Of a stretch of DNA of 64,000 nt, positions 1 through 8,957 are shown in pieces (position 1 is the stretch's first letter; the number at the start of each line of letters is the position of its first letter). The notes below the pieces were generated by a model, which saw only the letters and a program-made list of their open reading frames with translations, made no database searches and was not told the origin of the DNA. Source of the stretch: Plasmopara viticola (taxonomy: Eukaryota; Oomycota; Peronosporomycetes; Peronosporales; Peronosporaceae). The stretch spans positions 1-64,000 of the forward strand of contig MBPM02000039.1 in assembly GCA_001695595.3 (NCBI GenBank), in the 5' to 3' direction. Made by a program: the position numbers and the translations under genes.

Positions 1-508
1 AACCCTAAACCCTAAACCCTAACCCTAAACCCTAAACCCTAAACCCTAAACCCTACCCCTAAACCCTAAACCCTAAACCCTAAACCCTAAACCCTAAACC
101 CTAAACCCTAAACCTAAACCCTAAACCCTAAACCCTAAACCCTAAACCCTAAACCCTAAACCCTAAACCCTAAACCCTAAACCCTAAACCCTAAACCCTA
201 AACCCTAAACCCTAAACCCTAAACCCTAAACCCTAAACCCTAAACCTAAACCCTAAACCCTAAACCCTAAACCCTAAACCCTAAACCCTAAACCCTAAAC
301 CCTAAACCCTAAACCCTAAACCCTAAACCCTAAACCCTAAACCCTAAACCCTAAACCCTAAACCCTAAACCCTAAACCCTAAACCCTAAACCCTAAACCC
401 TAAACCCTAAACCCTAAACCCTAAACCCTAAACCCTAAACCCTAAACCCTAAACCCTAAACCTAAACCCTAAACCCTAAACCCTAAACCCTAAACCCTAA
501 ACCCTAAA
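1..508. repeat. Telomere repeat array (CCCTAAA)n
   Basis: About 70 head-to-tail copies of CCCTAAA run from the first base, C-rich strand on the plus strand, as expected at the left end of a chromosome. Shortened units (CCTAAA at about 113, 244 and 461; CCCTAA near 20) and one CCCTACCCCT variant near 52-60 interrupt it. The repeat decays after 508 into ACATTAATCC-like units and ends by about 555. TTTAGGG telomeres occur in plants and oomycetes. The window therefore starts at a true chromosome end. Confidence 0.97.
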
Positions 509-1599
509 CATTAATCCTCAAACATTAATCCCTAAACACTAAGCCCTAAACTTCGAACCCAACCTTATCACCGACTCATGCCTGGAACTCTTAGAATTCA
601 AGCCACGCAACTGGAATAAGCAACAAATCACTCAAACCACAGCGTCGATATGAGCCAAAAAAAAGCTTTATCATGTGGACTGACATAGCACCTTTTTCTT
701 GGTGGGACATTTGGCATGCATAGAAGCTATTCGAGGATACGTCGAGGAAGCTTAGTATCTTGACGACACAAGCACAGTTTTAAGGCTGATACTAGAGTTC
801 TGTGCGGAGCGCTTATGCGTGTTTAAGGGTGGAAATTCTTGGCACTCTGCAATCGGAAATGATTGAGTGTTTAGACTCGTGCCTACTGGCTCGACAACTA
901 TACTTGAGGATTTGCTTTATGTAGACCAACATGTGGCCGAAGAAAACTCGTAGGCAGATCTTCAGACACACGTGGCACTTGAATAATGCTACAGTAAGCA
1001 CCGCTCGAAAGATATCAGATGTCTTGACGTGCATCAAAAGGGCGGCGAATATTGTGATGACCATTAAAATAAGAAAGTTGTTTGATGGCTGCAAAATCAT
1101 TCCATGGTGGAATGTCTATTGACGCAATGACCACTTAAAAGTTGTAAAATGGCTTCAAAAAATCACGGTAAAGTCTGCAATGGGGGGTGCCACGGGGTCT
1201 GGGGCCGTTTCCAATAGCTACATTTGAATCTAAATCGAAACGAGGCAATGACAACGCTGCAACTGCGGGACTACTAACTATACTTATGTGGCTCGATCGT
1301 CATCGTCACAAAGAATTCCAGCTAAGACGATGGACGAAGGGCTACACGAGCGATATCGCACGTAAAGTGCGGCGAAAAGAGCTACGAAGATAAATGGATG
1401 GGTCTGCTAATTCTTTGTCACCGTGAAATAATACATTATCTTGCTTAGCACGAACGAGATACAAATCGTGCTGTTTATCACGTCGTCGACTTTATGTTAT
1501 TCAAGACACTTAGAGCCCGTTCGCCATATTCAGTGAGTAGTACCACACCATCCCGTCTTGTTTTCGAGCGGGTTACCTGTAAAGTTAGGCACAAGTTAT
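509..1599. other. Telomere-adjacent DNA without genes
   Basis: The first 45 bases hold degenerate telomere-like units (AACATTAATCC, AACACTAAGCCCTAAAC). The rest is single-copy-looking sequence with only short open frames that show no protein family features. I see no gene or recognisable repeat here. Confidence 0.6.
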
Positions 1600-1990
1600 G
1601 GCGTCGGACGAGATAGGACGAAGGTAGGACAGACGTAGGACGAAGTAGAGGAGAAGGCTGAGAGAGGAGGCTGGTGAATTGGGGAGTAACTTCATAAGTG
1701 AGAAATAAAATGCAAAGAATGCAGCTACTTCCTCTTACTACTTTTATCTTTTCTTTCTTCATATTGAATGTGACAAATATAATTGATACCGCGTAGGACA
1801 CACCCAATACGATATTATTGTTTCGAATATAAACTGAGCAAATCTTTTGTTTTTTGTTTCTGTTATTGGATGCAAGGACCACCATATGTACTTACATCGT
1901 TCCCTGCCATGAATTTGGCAGTGCGACACTTGGATGGTGATGGCGTGTCGAAGGACACAGCTGTCTTATCCTTACGTCCTTCGTGACTTG
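1600..1990 (-). repeat. LTR (3' copy) of element 1
   Basis: Shares a long direct match with 7967-8345: the GGCGTCGGACGAG start, the purine-rich GAAGTAGAGG block, the CCACCATATGTACTTACATCG block and the CCTTAC end (plus-strand sense). The TG end is mutated here, whereas the other copy keeps TGTTGACAAA on the minus strand. The internal CCATATGTACTTACATCGTT block is the best conserved part. Confidence 0.8.
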
Positions 1991-2444
1991 ACTTCTCGTT
2001 GCCGGTTTTGAAATCGTCGACGAGAACTTTTCAGGTGGAGGCACGCTTTATTGAGGATTTTAATTCCTATGTTTATCTATGCTTCGGGAGGCCATGCCAT
2101 AAGACTAATCATTCTGTCTTGCGGTTCAATTGACGTTTCTTTAATAGTTTCTCCACTACGTGAAGTTCATCACCTGTTTTCGAGAAGCTTTTGAAATAAC
2201 TCAAGACTGAAATTTAGTCGAGTTGGAGACATAGTGACTGAGGACATCAACATTCAATGTTGAATTCAAGGCTTTCATACTTCTTGGGAAGACAAGTTGT
2301 CAACATTGTCATTGATAATGCGTTCGATCTCAGGTCCAATCTTTCGAGCAGCTAGTTTAGCTCTTTTGACATCAATGTCTTTGGCGGCATGTTTGAGCGT
2401 AGTACGTCGAATAAGTAACATAACTAAGTTACCTTGTTCAAAAG

Positions 2445-3237
2445 TCACATCACTTTTTTGCGATCGTGAAATTTCTTTTGTGACTGTTGAGCTCTAAGTA
2501 GAATCTTCTTGGCCATATCGATGTTTTTCTGTGATTCTTCAGCAAACGCTTTTGCATATTCGGATATGGCTGTACTTGCGACGGAGTGTCTGAATGGCGA
2601 GAAAAATTGCCAGAAGGATTTCACTCTTTCTTCCCGTATCGATCTCAAACGGTGTAAATTCCGTGGAGGCACTGACTAGCTGAGAATGTGCGTGTTCGAA
2701 AGTTTCCAATTTCGAAGACCAGTCACGTCCAAGATAAGATATTATGCATCTTAAAGAATCTTCTAAGATTAGATATTGTCGCTTCGTTTGACCGTCGGCT
2801 TAGGCATGATACAAAATTGTCATGTTCAACTTGATACCCATAATTTCCGTTAAAGCTCACCAAAATTTCGCAGTAAACTTAGGATCTCTATCGCTGATAA
2901 CAATACGAGGCAATTCGTGATGTCGAACAACAAAGTCAAAAAAACAACGAGCAGATTTTTCTGCGTCATCATTGGCTCTACTTTTACCATACTTGGCGCG
3001 TTTTGATAACTTGCATAACACAGTTGGAACGGCGTCGAAACCATTTGATATGGGTAAACCAGTGACAAAGTCGAGTGATACAATATCCCAACAACATTCT
3101 GGAATTTGCAAATACATCAACTTGCCGTCCTTCTTTGCATTGTTGTGTTTCCATCTTACACAAGTCTCATAGTTCTTGACGTATTCTTGAATGTCGGTTT
3201 CTATATTTTCCAGTGGTGTCATTGGGCAATTCGCCAA
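2445..3237 (-). pseudogene. Ty3/gypsy integrase remnant
   Basis: The minus-strand reading shows the integrase core: a TCVRWKHN segment from the zinc-binding region, SLDFVTGLP with the first catalytic Asp, and ISDRDPKFTAKFW with the second. Three spliced-together frames are needed (2857-3237, then an overlapping frame, then 2445-2672). The last part is the integrase C-terminal tail rich in Gln/Lys (SQKKFHDRKK). The zinc-finger His/Cys set is incomplete. It belongs to element 1. Confidence 0.85.
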
Positions 3238-3989
3238 TTAGTTATTCTTGCACCAGGATGTGCGTCAATAGGCAAATCATAAAATGCTTCAATTATCTTA
3301 GTACGTTTTTCGGAACACACAAACGACGTACTTTGTTTTTTTTTTGTGTTAAAAAAACAATCCATCGAATTTTAGGAATGATGAGGTTTGCCTCTTCCAT
3401 TCCGAAGCATCCTCATTATCACTAGCACAATATTTCTGAAATTTGTTTCACCGTTCTTTTTCCAGTTTGAGGAATTCGCAATTGAACTTTGTGCTTAATG
3501 CATATTATTGGCTGCGTCTTGTTCAGCGGAAGCGTTGACGATATGCATCTTCCCCTCAGAAGTTTCAAGAGGCGAAATGTTGTGAAGTAACAGTTGTTAA
3601 TGACAACGCGATAATGGCGACGATATGATTAATTTCTTTATTGACAATCCTTTGTGCATTCATGCACTTGTGATACATCAACGGTGGCGATCTCATAAGA
3701 TGAATTGAGATTGGCTTCGGATATTTTACGAGGTTGTTGAACTGGTGGGCGAGACAATGCTTCTGCGACCACATTTTGCTTGCCGGCCACACGATGGAGT
3801 GTAAACACGAATTGAGCAAATCATGTCAGAATCGAGCGAGGTTTGGCAAAACTTTGGGATGAAGTAAAAGCTATCTACATGTGCTGTTGTCTGTATAGAT
3901 GTCGAAAGGTCGACCGTACAGATAACGTCTAACATTTTTCAAAGCAAGCTTAATAGCGATGAGTTCTTCCTCATGCGTTGGCCAAATCA

Positions 3990-4600
3990 CTTCATGAACA
4001 CCAATCTTTCTTTAGTAAAAAGCGACCGGGTGATCTTCTGTGCCATGTAGTTGAGGTAAAAATCCACCAATACAGTAGCCTGACGCATCCGGAGTATCAA
4101 AAAAGCTTATCAGAGTCTGGCAATTTAGGATTCGATGAGGTCTTCAGAAAGGTTTTGATTGCTTGAAATGCGTCTGACTGCTCTTGACCCCATACCCAAT
4201 CGTGTTCTTTCTCGACTTAAGGTCCAAGAGGAAACGCTAGATGTGCAAAATTGCAAATAAAACGTCGGTAATGACCAGCTAAACCACGAAAACTTCGAAA
4301 TTCTTTTGATTTGTCGGCTCTGGCCAATTTTCTATAGCTTCAGTCACGGATTCGTCCATTGATAGACCTTGTTGTGATAGTGTATGACCCAAAAAATGAC
4401 TTGATTTTGTCCAAAATGACGCTTCTTGGTATGGGCATACAACTTTGCTTCACGCAATTTATGAAATAGAGACTCCACATGTTCGGGATGTTCTTGCATA
4501 CTGTGCAAGAAAAAACAATTTTTTTCAAGAGATACAACCAAAAAAAGAAAATTTTCCGAAAAGAAATCTCGAGATTATACACCGGGCATTGCAGCAAGGC
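3990..4600 (-). pseudogene. RT and RNase H remnant of element 1
   Basis: On the minus strand 4480-4290 reads HPEHVESLFHKLREAKLYA followed by a HFGQNQVIF segment and a GLSMDES-like segment in shifting frames. This is the RT palm-to-thumb stretch of gypsy elements. Further on, 4110-4010 reads DTPDASGYCIGGFLPQLHG, the start of the RNase H domain. Stops and shifts break the frame several times. Order and strand agree with the integrase downstream. Confidence 0.8.
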
Positions 4601-5304
4601 TCATCGAAGCTACACACCATTGGTAAGATTCGGAATGAGTACGAAAAGCAGTGTACTTTTGACTATGTTGAAAAATGCGCATTTCATGGTAACTTTGGGC
4701 TAAATCGAGTACTGATTAAATCGCACGACTAACCATTTTATCGAACACTTCTTCTATTCTTGGCTCAGGTATATTTAGAATGTTGATCTGTGAATTGATA
4801 TGGCGAATGTCTATCACTCATCTAATTGGTAAAGTTGCGTTTCCAGAGCGAGTTCGTTCGGAGCGAGAATCTTGCTTGCCTGATTCAGGATATTTCTTTG
4901 GAACACCAAAGATGTTCAAAACCCATGGAGAATCAAAAATCGATTCCTCCTTTCTTGAGCTTTATCTTGGCAAACAATTCGAGTGCATCTTGCTCTGTTT
5001 TGGAAAGTTGGAAAGGAGCACGATGACTTTGAGTTGCATGCTGAGGTCAAATTCGACTCTTCTAGGTGGTGGAAGCCCAACAGGTAATGCTTCAGGGAAA
5101 AATCCAAATATTTCTCCAACAAATCTATGTTGGCTCTGGATTTCTTTCATCTTCAAGGACACTGCACAATATGACTCTGGAGACTTCTTCATAGGCTTGT
5201 TGATTTTTATTTTGTTGCAAAGTGCGACTGTAAACTTCAATTATTCTCCTACTGTGGCCTTGACCTCTTTGTCCACCGAAACTTGGACTTGATGAGTACG
5301 CCAA

Positions 5305-5724
5305 TCAGTTATAAGTTGATATTTTGTAAACCAGTATGATGTCGTGAGTATTTCCCATTGGCCATTCCATGACGGGTACATTGTCGAAGTTAGAACTTTC
5401 AAACTCGAATGGCACTCCTCCTTTCTTGTTGCTTTTCTGTCTTGTACCATCGAATTGTGTAACTTGAGAGAGTGTCGTCTTTGTCATGTTGTTTGATAGA
5501 CCGGGACGAATATCATTGCACGATGCTACAGTGTCGAGCATAATCTTCACCTTTTTGCCTTCACAGAGGCCATCTTTTCTGATCAATTCGTTGGGAGAAA
5601 TTTCTTGTACTGTAGCCATAGCGATGTCACCGAATTCGAGTTTTTTTACCTTCTTCACTATCATTGTCGAAATAATCGATAGCGGCACGCTCTTCTTGAC
5701 GACGAACTCTGTTTGAGTCTCCAT
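5305..5724 (-). pseudogene. Retropepsin-like protease remnant of element 1
   Basis: A 139-codon open frame on the minus strand contains KIMLDTVASCNDIRPGLS. This aligns with the gypsy aspartic protease site, where DSGAS precedes N-x-IRPGL. The catalytic triad is altered (DTVAS), so activity is unlikely. It follows the zinc knuckle and precedes RT, the expected position. Confidence 0.72.
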
Positions 5725-5734
5725 TATTTGAATA

Positions 5735-5800
5735 TTGTTGCGCTTATGATAGTCGTCAATGATATGTCCACTTTTCTTGCAATATCGGCAAAACTTAGAC
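5735..5800 (-). pseudogene. Degenerate CCHC zinc knuckle of element 1 gag
   Basis: Minus strand reads KFCRYCKKSGHIIDDYHKRN just before the protease frame. It keeps C-x2-C-x4-H with the correct spacing, but Tyr replaces the fourth ligand Cys. The position between gag and protease supports the identification. Confidence 0.7.
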
Positions 5801-6089
5801 GACTTGTTTCTCTTTTGATTGGAAGCTTGAGCAGAATCTATTTCTGTCGCTTCTGGCTCGAAATCTCGCTGATTAGACTGACGAATTGGATCTTTTCTAT
5901 GGTCAAATCGACGAAATTAACGACGATTTCCATTGGAGGAGTTGAAAAAGTTCATGCGAGTGCTCATATTCAAGAGCTACGGAGAGGCTACAGAGACCGA
6001 TTTGCAACGACGATATTGAATATATTCTTTTATCGGACTTTCGAGACCACGGAAGAGTAAGTGATCTTATTAAGATCACTCATGTCTTT

Positions 6090-6535
6090 GACTTGCGTAA
6101 CGGCGATTTGATACTTGGAGATATATTCATTTAAATTCTGACAACGCTTTTGTTTCAGAAAATAAAGTTGGTCACGTAAGCGTTCTTAAAAGTCAGGAGG
6201 AACATTTTCAATGGTGATATTCTGAATAGGATCTGGAACGTACTTAATGGTGTATTTGGCTAGCATATACCATGCAGCAGCATTGCCACAAAAGTTAGCG
6301 GATATCGTAAAATTATTGCCGGATTGAGCTGGATCTTGCCATTCAATGTTCTTGGCTTCGAAATAACGAGCAGCTTGGTCCACATACATGTCCACAGATT
6401 CACCAATACGCCAAAAAAAGGTAACTTAAGTCCATCAATCTTGACTTCAAATTGCCGTGCCGTAATAACCTTAATGAGTTCTTGTTCCTCTTGGATCATT
6501 TCCATTATTTGTTGAATGAGGTTGCTAGAACTCAT
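6090..6535 (-). pseudogene. Gag capsid remnant of element 1
   Basis: Minus-strand frames at 6260-6535 and 6186-6395 read MSSSNLIQQIMEMIQEEQE, then a lost frame, then MDMYVDQAARYFEAKNIEW and GNAAAWYMLAKY. The pattern, an amphipathic leader followed by W-x(n)-Q-A-x-x-Y/F and an AAxWY segment, fits the retrotransposon gag domain. One frameshift separates the two parts. Identification rests mainly on position relative to the knuckle and protease. Confidence 0.6.
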
Positions 6536-7152
6536 AATTGAAGCAAAAGAAAGTTTTACTTAATGCAAACGTGATTTTTAATAGAGGGTTTTTAAGCGCT
6601 TGTAGGCGTGCAATTGACGATCCAAATAACCAAAAGTGAGTTCGTCTTGCTGTTAAATGCGACGGCGGGCTAATTCGACGAAGTAATGTAGTAAGTTTCT
6701 GGCGTCGGAGTTGGCGGATCAGGCTCTTCGTGTCGAATGAGAGTGACGAGCTTGTTTTGCTTGACAGTAGTGAGTCAAAGATCGCGGCGTAGCTTTTGGA
6801 GTCGATCGGAGTTGACAGAGACGCGATCAAAGCCTTGTTGAAATTCGTCTTCAGGTTTTTGTTTTCCCATTCACAAAAAAAAGACTCAAGAATATGAATA
6901 TTAACAACGGAAAAGGGATCAAGCAAAGGTATTTGCAACCAATTGAACTTTACTCTCCGCGGTTCTAGTGGCGGAACAAGACAAAGCACAATATCTGGAC
7001 CCAAAAGATGGAGTTTCCAATGTGATGTCACAACAACCTAGCAACCGTAACAATCACTTACAAATCTCAAAGCGATTTAGGCAACCCAAGAAAACCATCT
7101 GGCAAACTACCTTCCACTTATAGCACCCAAAGAATATACCAGTAGAAACTAA

Positions 7153-7482
7153 GGCCGTCTCGAAAAAGGTTGGGGTGACGCCCTCCTTCCAAGCGCGAGG
7201 GCTAAATGCTCGCTCGCTTCGGGCAGTCGCTCTCGGGCATCTGCAGGTCTCTAACGAGTCTCACCCTCGACGCGACGGTCTCCAGCACCAGGGCGCCACC
7301 TGGGCTCTTACCAAGTCAGAGCTAAACAAAATAATGGAAGACCCTCACGACCTCGGTGCTGGCTGCTCTGCCCGCCGAACGAGACCCGACGTATGCGGAC
7401 ACCACTCTATGCCGTGGACTAGCCAGACTGAGCCTAGCACGTGCATAATTTGGCAACGCGATAACGTAATACAATACAATAC
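7153..7482 (+). mobile_element. 5'-truncated LINE, 3' end (copy 1)
   Basis: About 330 bp closely match 37534-37857 and, over the 3' half, the minus strand of 36450-36746. The shared coding tail reads ALPAERD-TYADTTLCRGLA-RLSLARA and is followed by a short A/T-rich tail of 5-bp units (ATACA). A 7-bp AAACTAA flanks it on both sides (7146-7152, 7483-7489), a possible target duplication. It lies between gag and the 5' LTR of element 1. Confidence 0.8.
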
Positions 7483-7499
7483 AAACTAATTCCCCCCCA

Positions 7500-7758
7500 A
7501 TGGCTCGGTCTAAACTTTCCAATACTCCCAATGAAGCCGAGCGGCTGCGCAAGGAAATGAAAGAGAAGAGAAAAAAGGAGAAAAAAAGAGAAGAAGAAGA
7601 AAGGCAAAGAGAAGAAGCGGGATAAGAAGGATAGAAAAGAGCGCAGCAAGACCCCTGCTCCTCAGGTACGCAAGATTGATACTTTTACCATGCTCGTTCT
7701 TCTCTCACGTGTATTATATGGGCTTGCAGGAGATTGAAGTACCCGCGAAAGAGACAAA
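7500..7758 (+). pseudogene. Lys-rich exon-intron-exon fragment of an unknown gene
   Basis: An ATG at 7500 opens MARSKLSNTPNEAERLRKEM and a Lys/Glu-rich run; the frame stops near 7625. One shifted frame continues as RDKKDRKERSKTPAPQ up to a good donor (CAG|GTACGC, 7666). A 64-nt intron ends at TTGCAG (7729), and exon 2 begins EIEVPAKETK in phase with the shifted frame. The layout looks like the 5' part of a host gene with one frameshift. I do not recognise the family. It is not part of a gypsy element. Confidence 0.45.
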
Positions 7759-7936
7759 AACGCGTGTCTGCACGAACCGGAAGCTCAAATGGACGTATCT
7801 GATGCCGTAGCACGAATCAGCTCTTCAACGGAGCGGTATGCGCTAAGCTATGCTTGGAACGCGTGTCTGTACGTCCCGGAGGCTCAATTGGAAGTATCTG
7901 ATGCCGTAGCACGAATCAGCGCTTCAAACGGAGCGG
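7759..7936 (+). repeat. Two-unit 99-bp in-frame tandem repeat
   Basis: The unit starting at 7759 recurs at 7858 with a 99-bp period, exactly 33 codons. In one frame both units read NACL-x2-PEAQ-x2-VSDAVARIS followed by a Ser-rich end. The shared core SDAVARIS is identical at protein level. The frame stays open from at least 7789 to 7983, through the second unit. No known family is recognised. Confidence 0.6.
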
Positions 7937-7966
7937 GACCAACAAGTGCTACCATATATAAGGTTG

Positions 7967-8345
7967 GGCGTCGGACGAGGTAAGACGAAGGTAAAACAGA
8001 CGTATGACGAAGTAGAGGCGAAGGCTGGAAGAGGAGGCTTGCATATCGGAGAGAAAATTAAAAAGTGAGAACTTAAATGAAAAGATTGCAACTACTTCCT
8101 CTTATCTAATTTTGTTTTTTTTCTTCAAGTTAAATGTGAGAAATTCGACTGAGTCCACGTAGGACACCCAATATAAAATTTTTATTTCGAATATAAATTA
8201 AGCAAATGTTTTGTTTTTGTTTTGTATGTAAGTACCACCATATGTACTTACATCGTTCCCTGCCATATATCTAGCAGTGCGACACTGGGGTGGTGATGGC
8301 TTGCCGTAGGACATAACTGTCCCATCCTTACATTATTTGTCAACA
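7967..8345 (-). repeat. LTR (5' copy) of element 1
   Basis: Direct repeat of 1600-1990. On the minus strand it begins TGTTGACAAATAATG and ends near CGCCCA, matching TG...CA LTR ends. A TATATATGG lies just past the inner border (about 7953-7961). Confidence 0.8.
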
Positions 8346-8957
8346 GCATTGGGTACGGTACGCCATCAAATACAAAGACGGATGTGGACACCAAATTTTA
8401 TCTATACTAAACATGAGACTGCATACTCGATACCCAAAGGCATGATCCTGTTTGTTTGTCAGAAGTGTCGTGTGCAGAGTGTCAATTACGCTTTCATGTA
8501 ATTTTTGTTTTGTTCTGCATCAATGGTTTTAAATGGCTGTTGTTCCATCTGCAGACGTGCGAATACCTTTGCGTTTTTGACCAAGCGTATGATTGGACAA
8601 AGATGTTTTGCTTGAATGACGTCTTCATCATAGTCTCACTTTCGCTTTGCTACTTGTCTACTTACCGCTCGTTGCTTCATGGAACTACAAGGCGAAGTAG
8701 CTAAGTTAGTATATTGAGTGTCGTTGTCTTATTTTTTTGAAACGTTCTTATTTTGTTTGTGCTTTCATATGCTGCAAAGTATATGGTAAGAGAGACTTCA
8801 AATTGGGGGCCATTTTTTTCGTTAAATTTCGCATGACGAAAATTATACAAGGATGGTATTAATAACTTGATGTACAACAGATTCTCTCAAGGCGAAACGT
8901 TTCCGTAACACAGAAATCAATTTAAGCGTTGATGATATGGCTATCCACATCGTAAAT
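8346..8957. other. Gap between element 1 and the first gene
   Basis: About 600 bp including the presumed 3' flank of the membrane-protein gene. Only one short open frame (8456-8704, plus) occurs and it has no family features. Nothing else was seen. Confidence 0.5.

Larger units (their letters stand above)
1600..8345 (-). mobile_element. Decayed Ty3/gypsy LTR retrotransposon (element 1)
   Basis: Two direct repeats of 380-390 bp bound the region. Between them, on the minus strand, lie gag, zinc knuckle, protease, RT, RNase H and integrase remnants in that order, which is the Ty3/gypsy order. Every domain carries stops or frameshifts and key residues are lost, so it cannot transpose by itself. 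The gap between gag and the 5' LTR (about 6,540-7,966) is enlarged by a LINE insertion and an unrelated exon-like fragment. LTR divergence is high by eye, so insertion is old. Confidence 0.88.

Noticed and set aside
4780..5292. 170-codon plus-strand frame within element 1
   Set aside because: Overlaps the protease/RT region of the minus-strand element and shows no independent domain.
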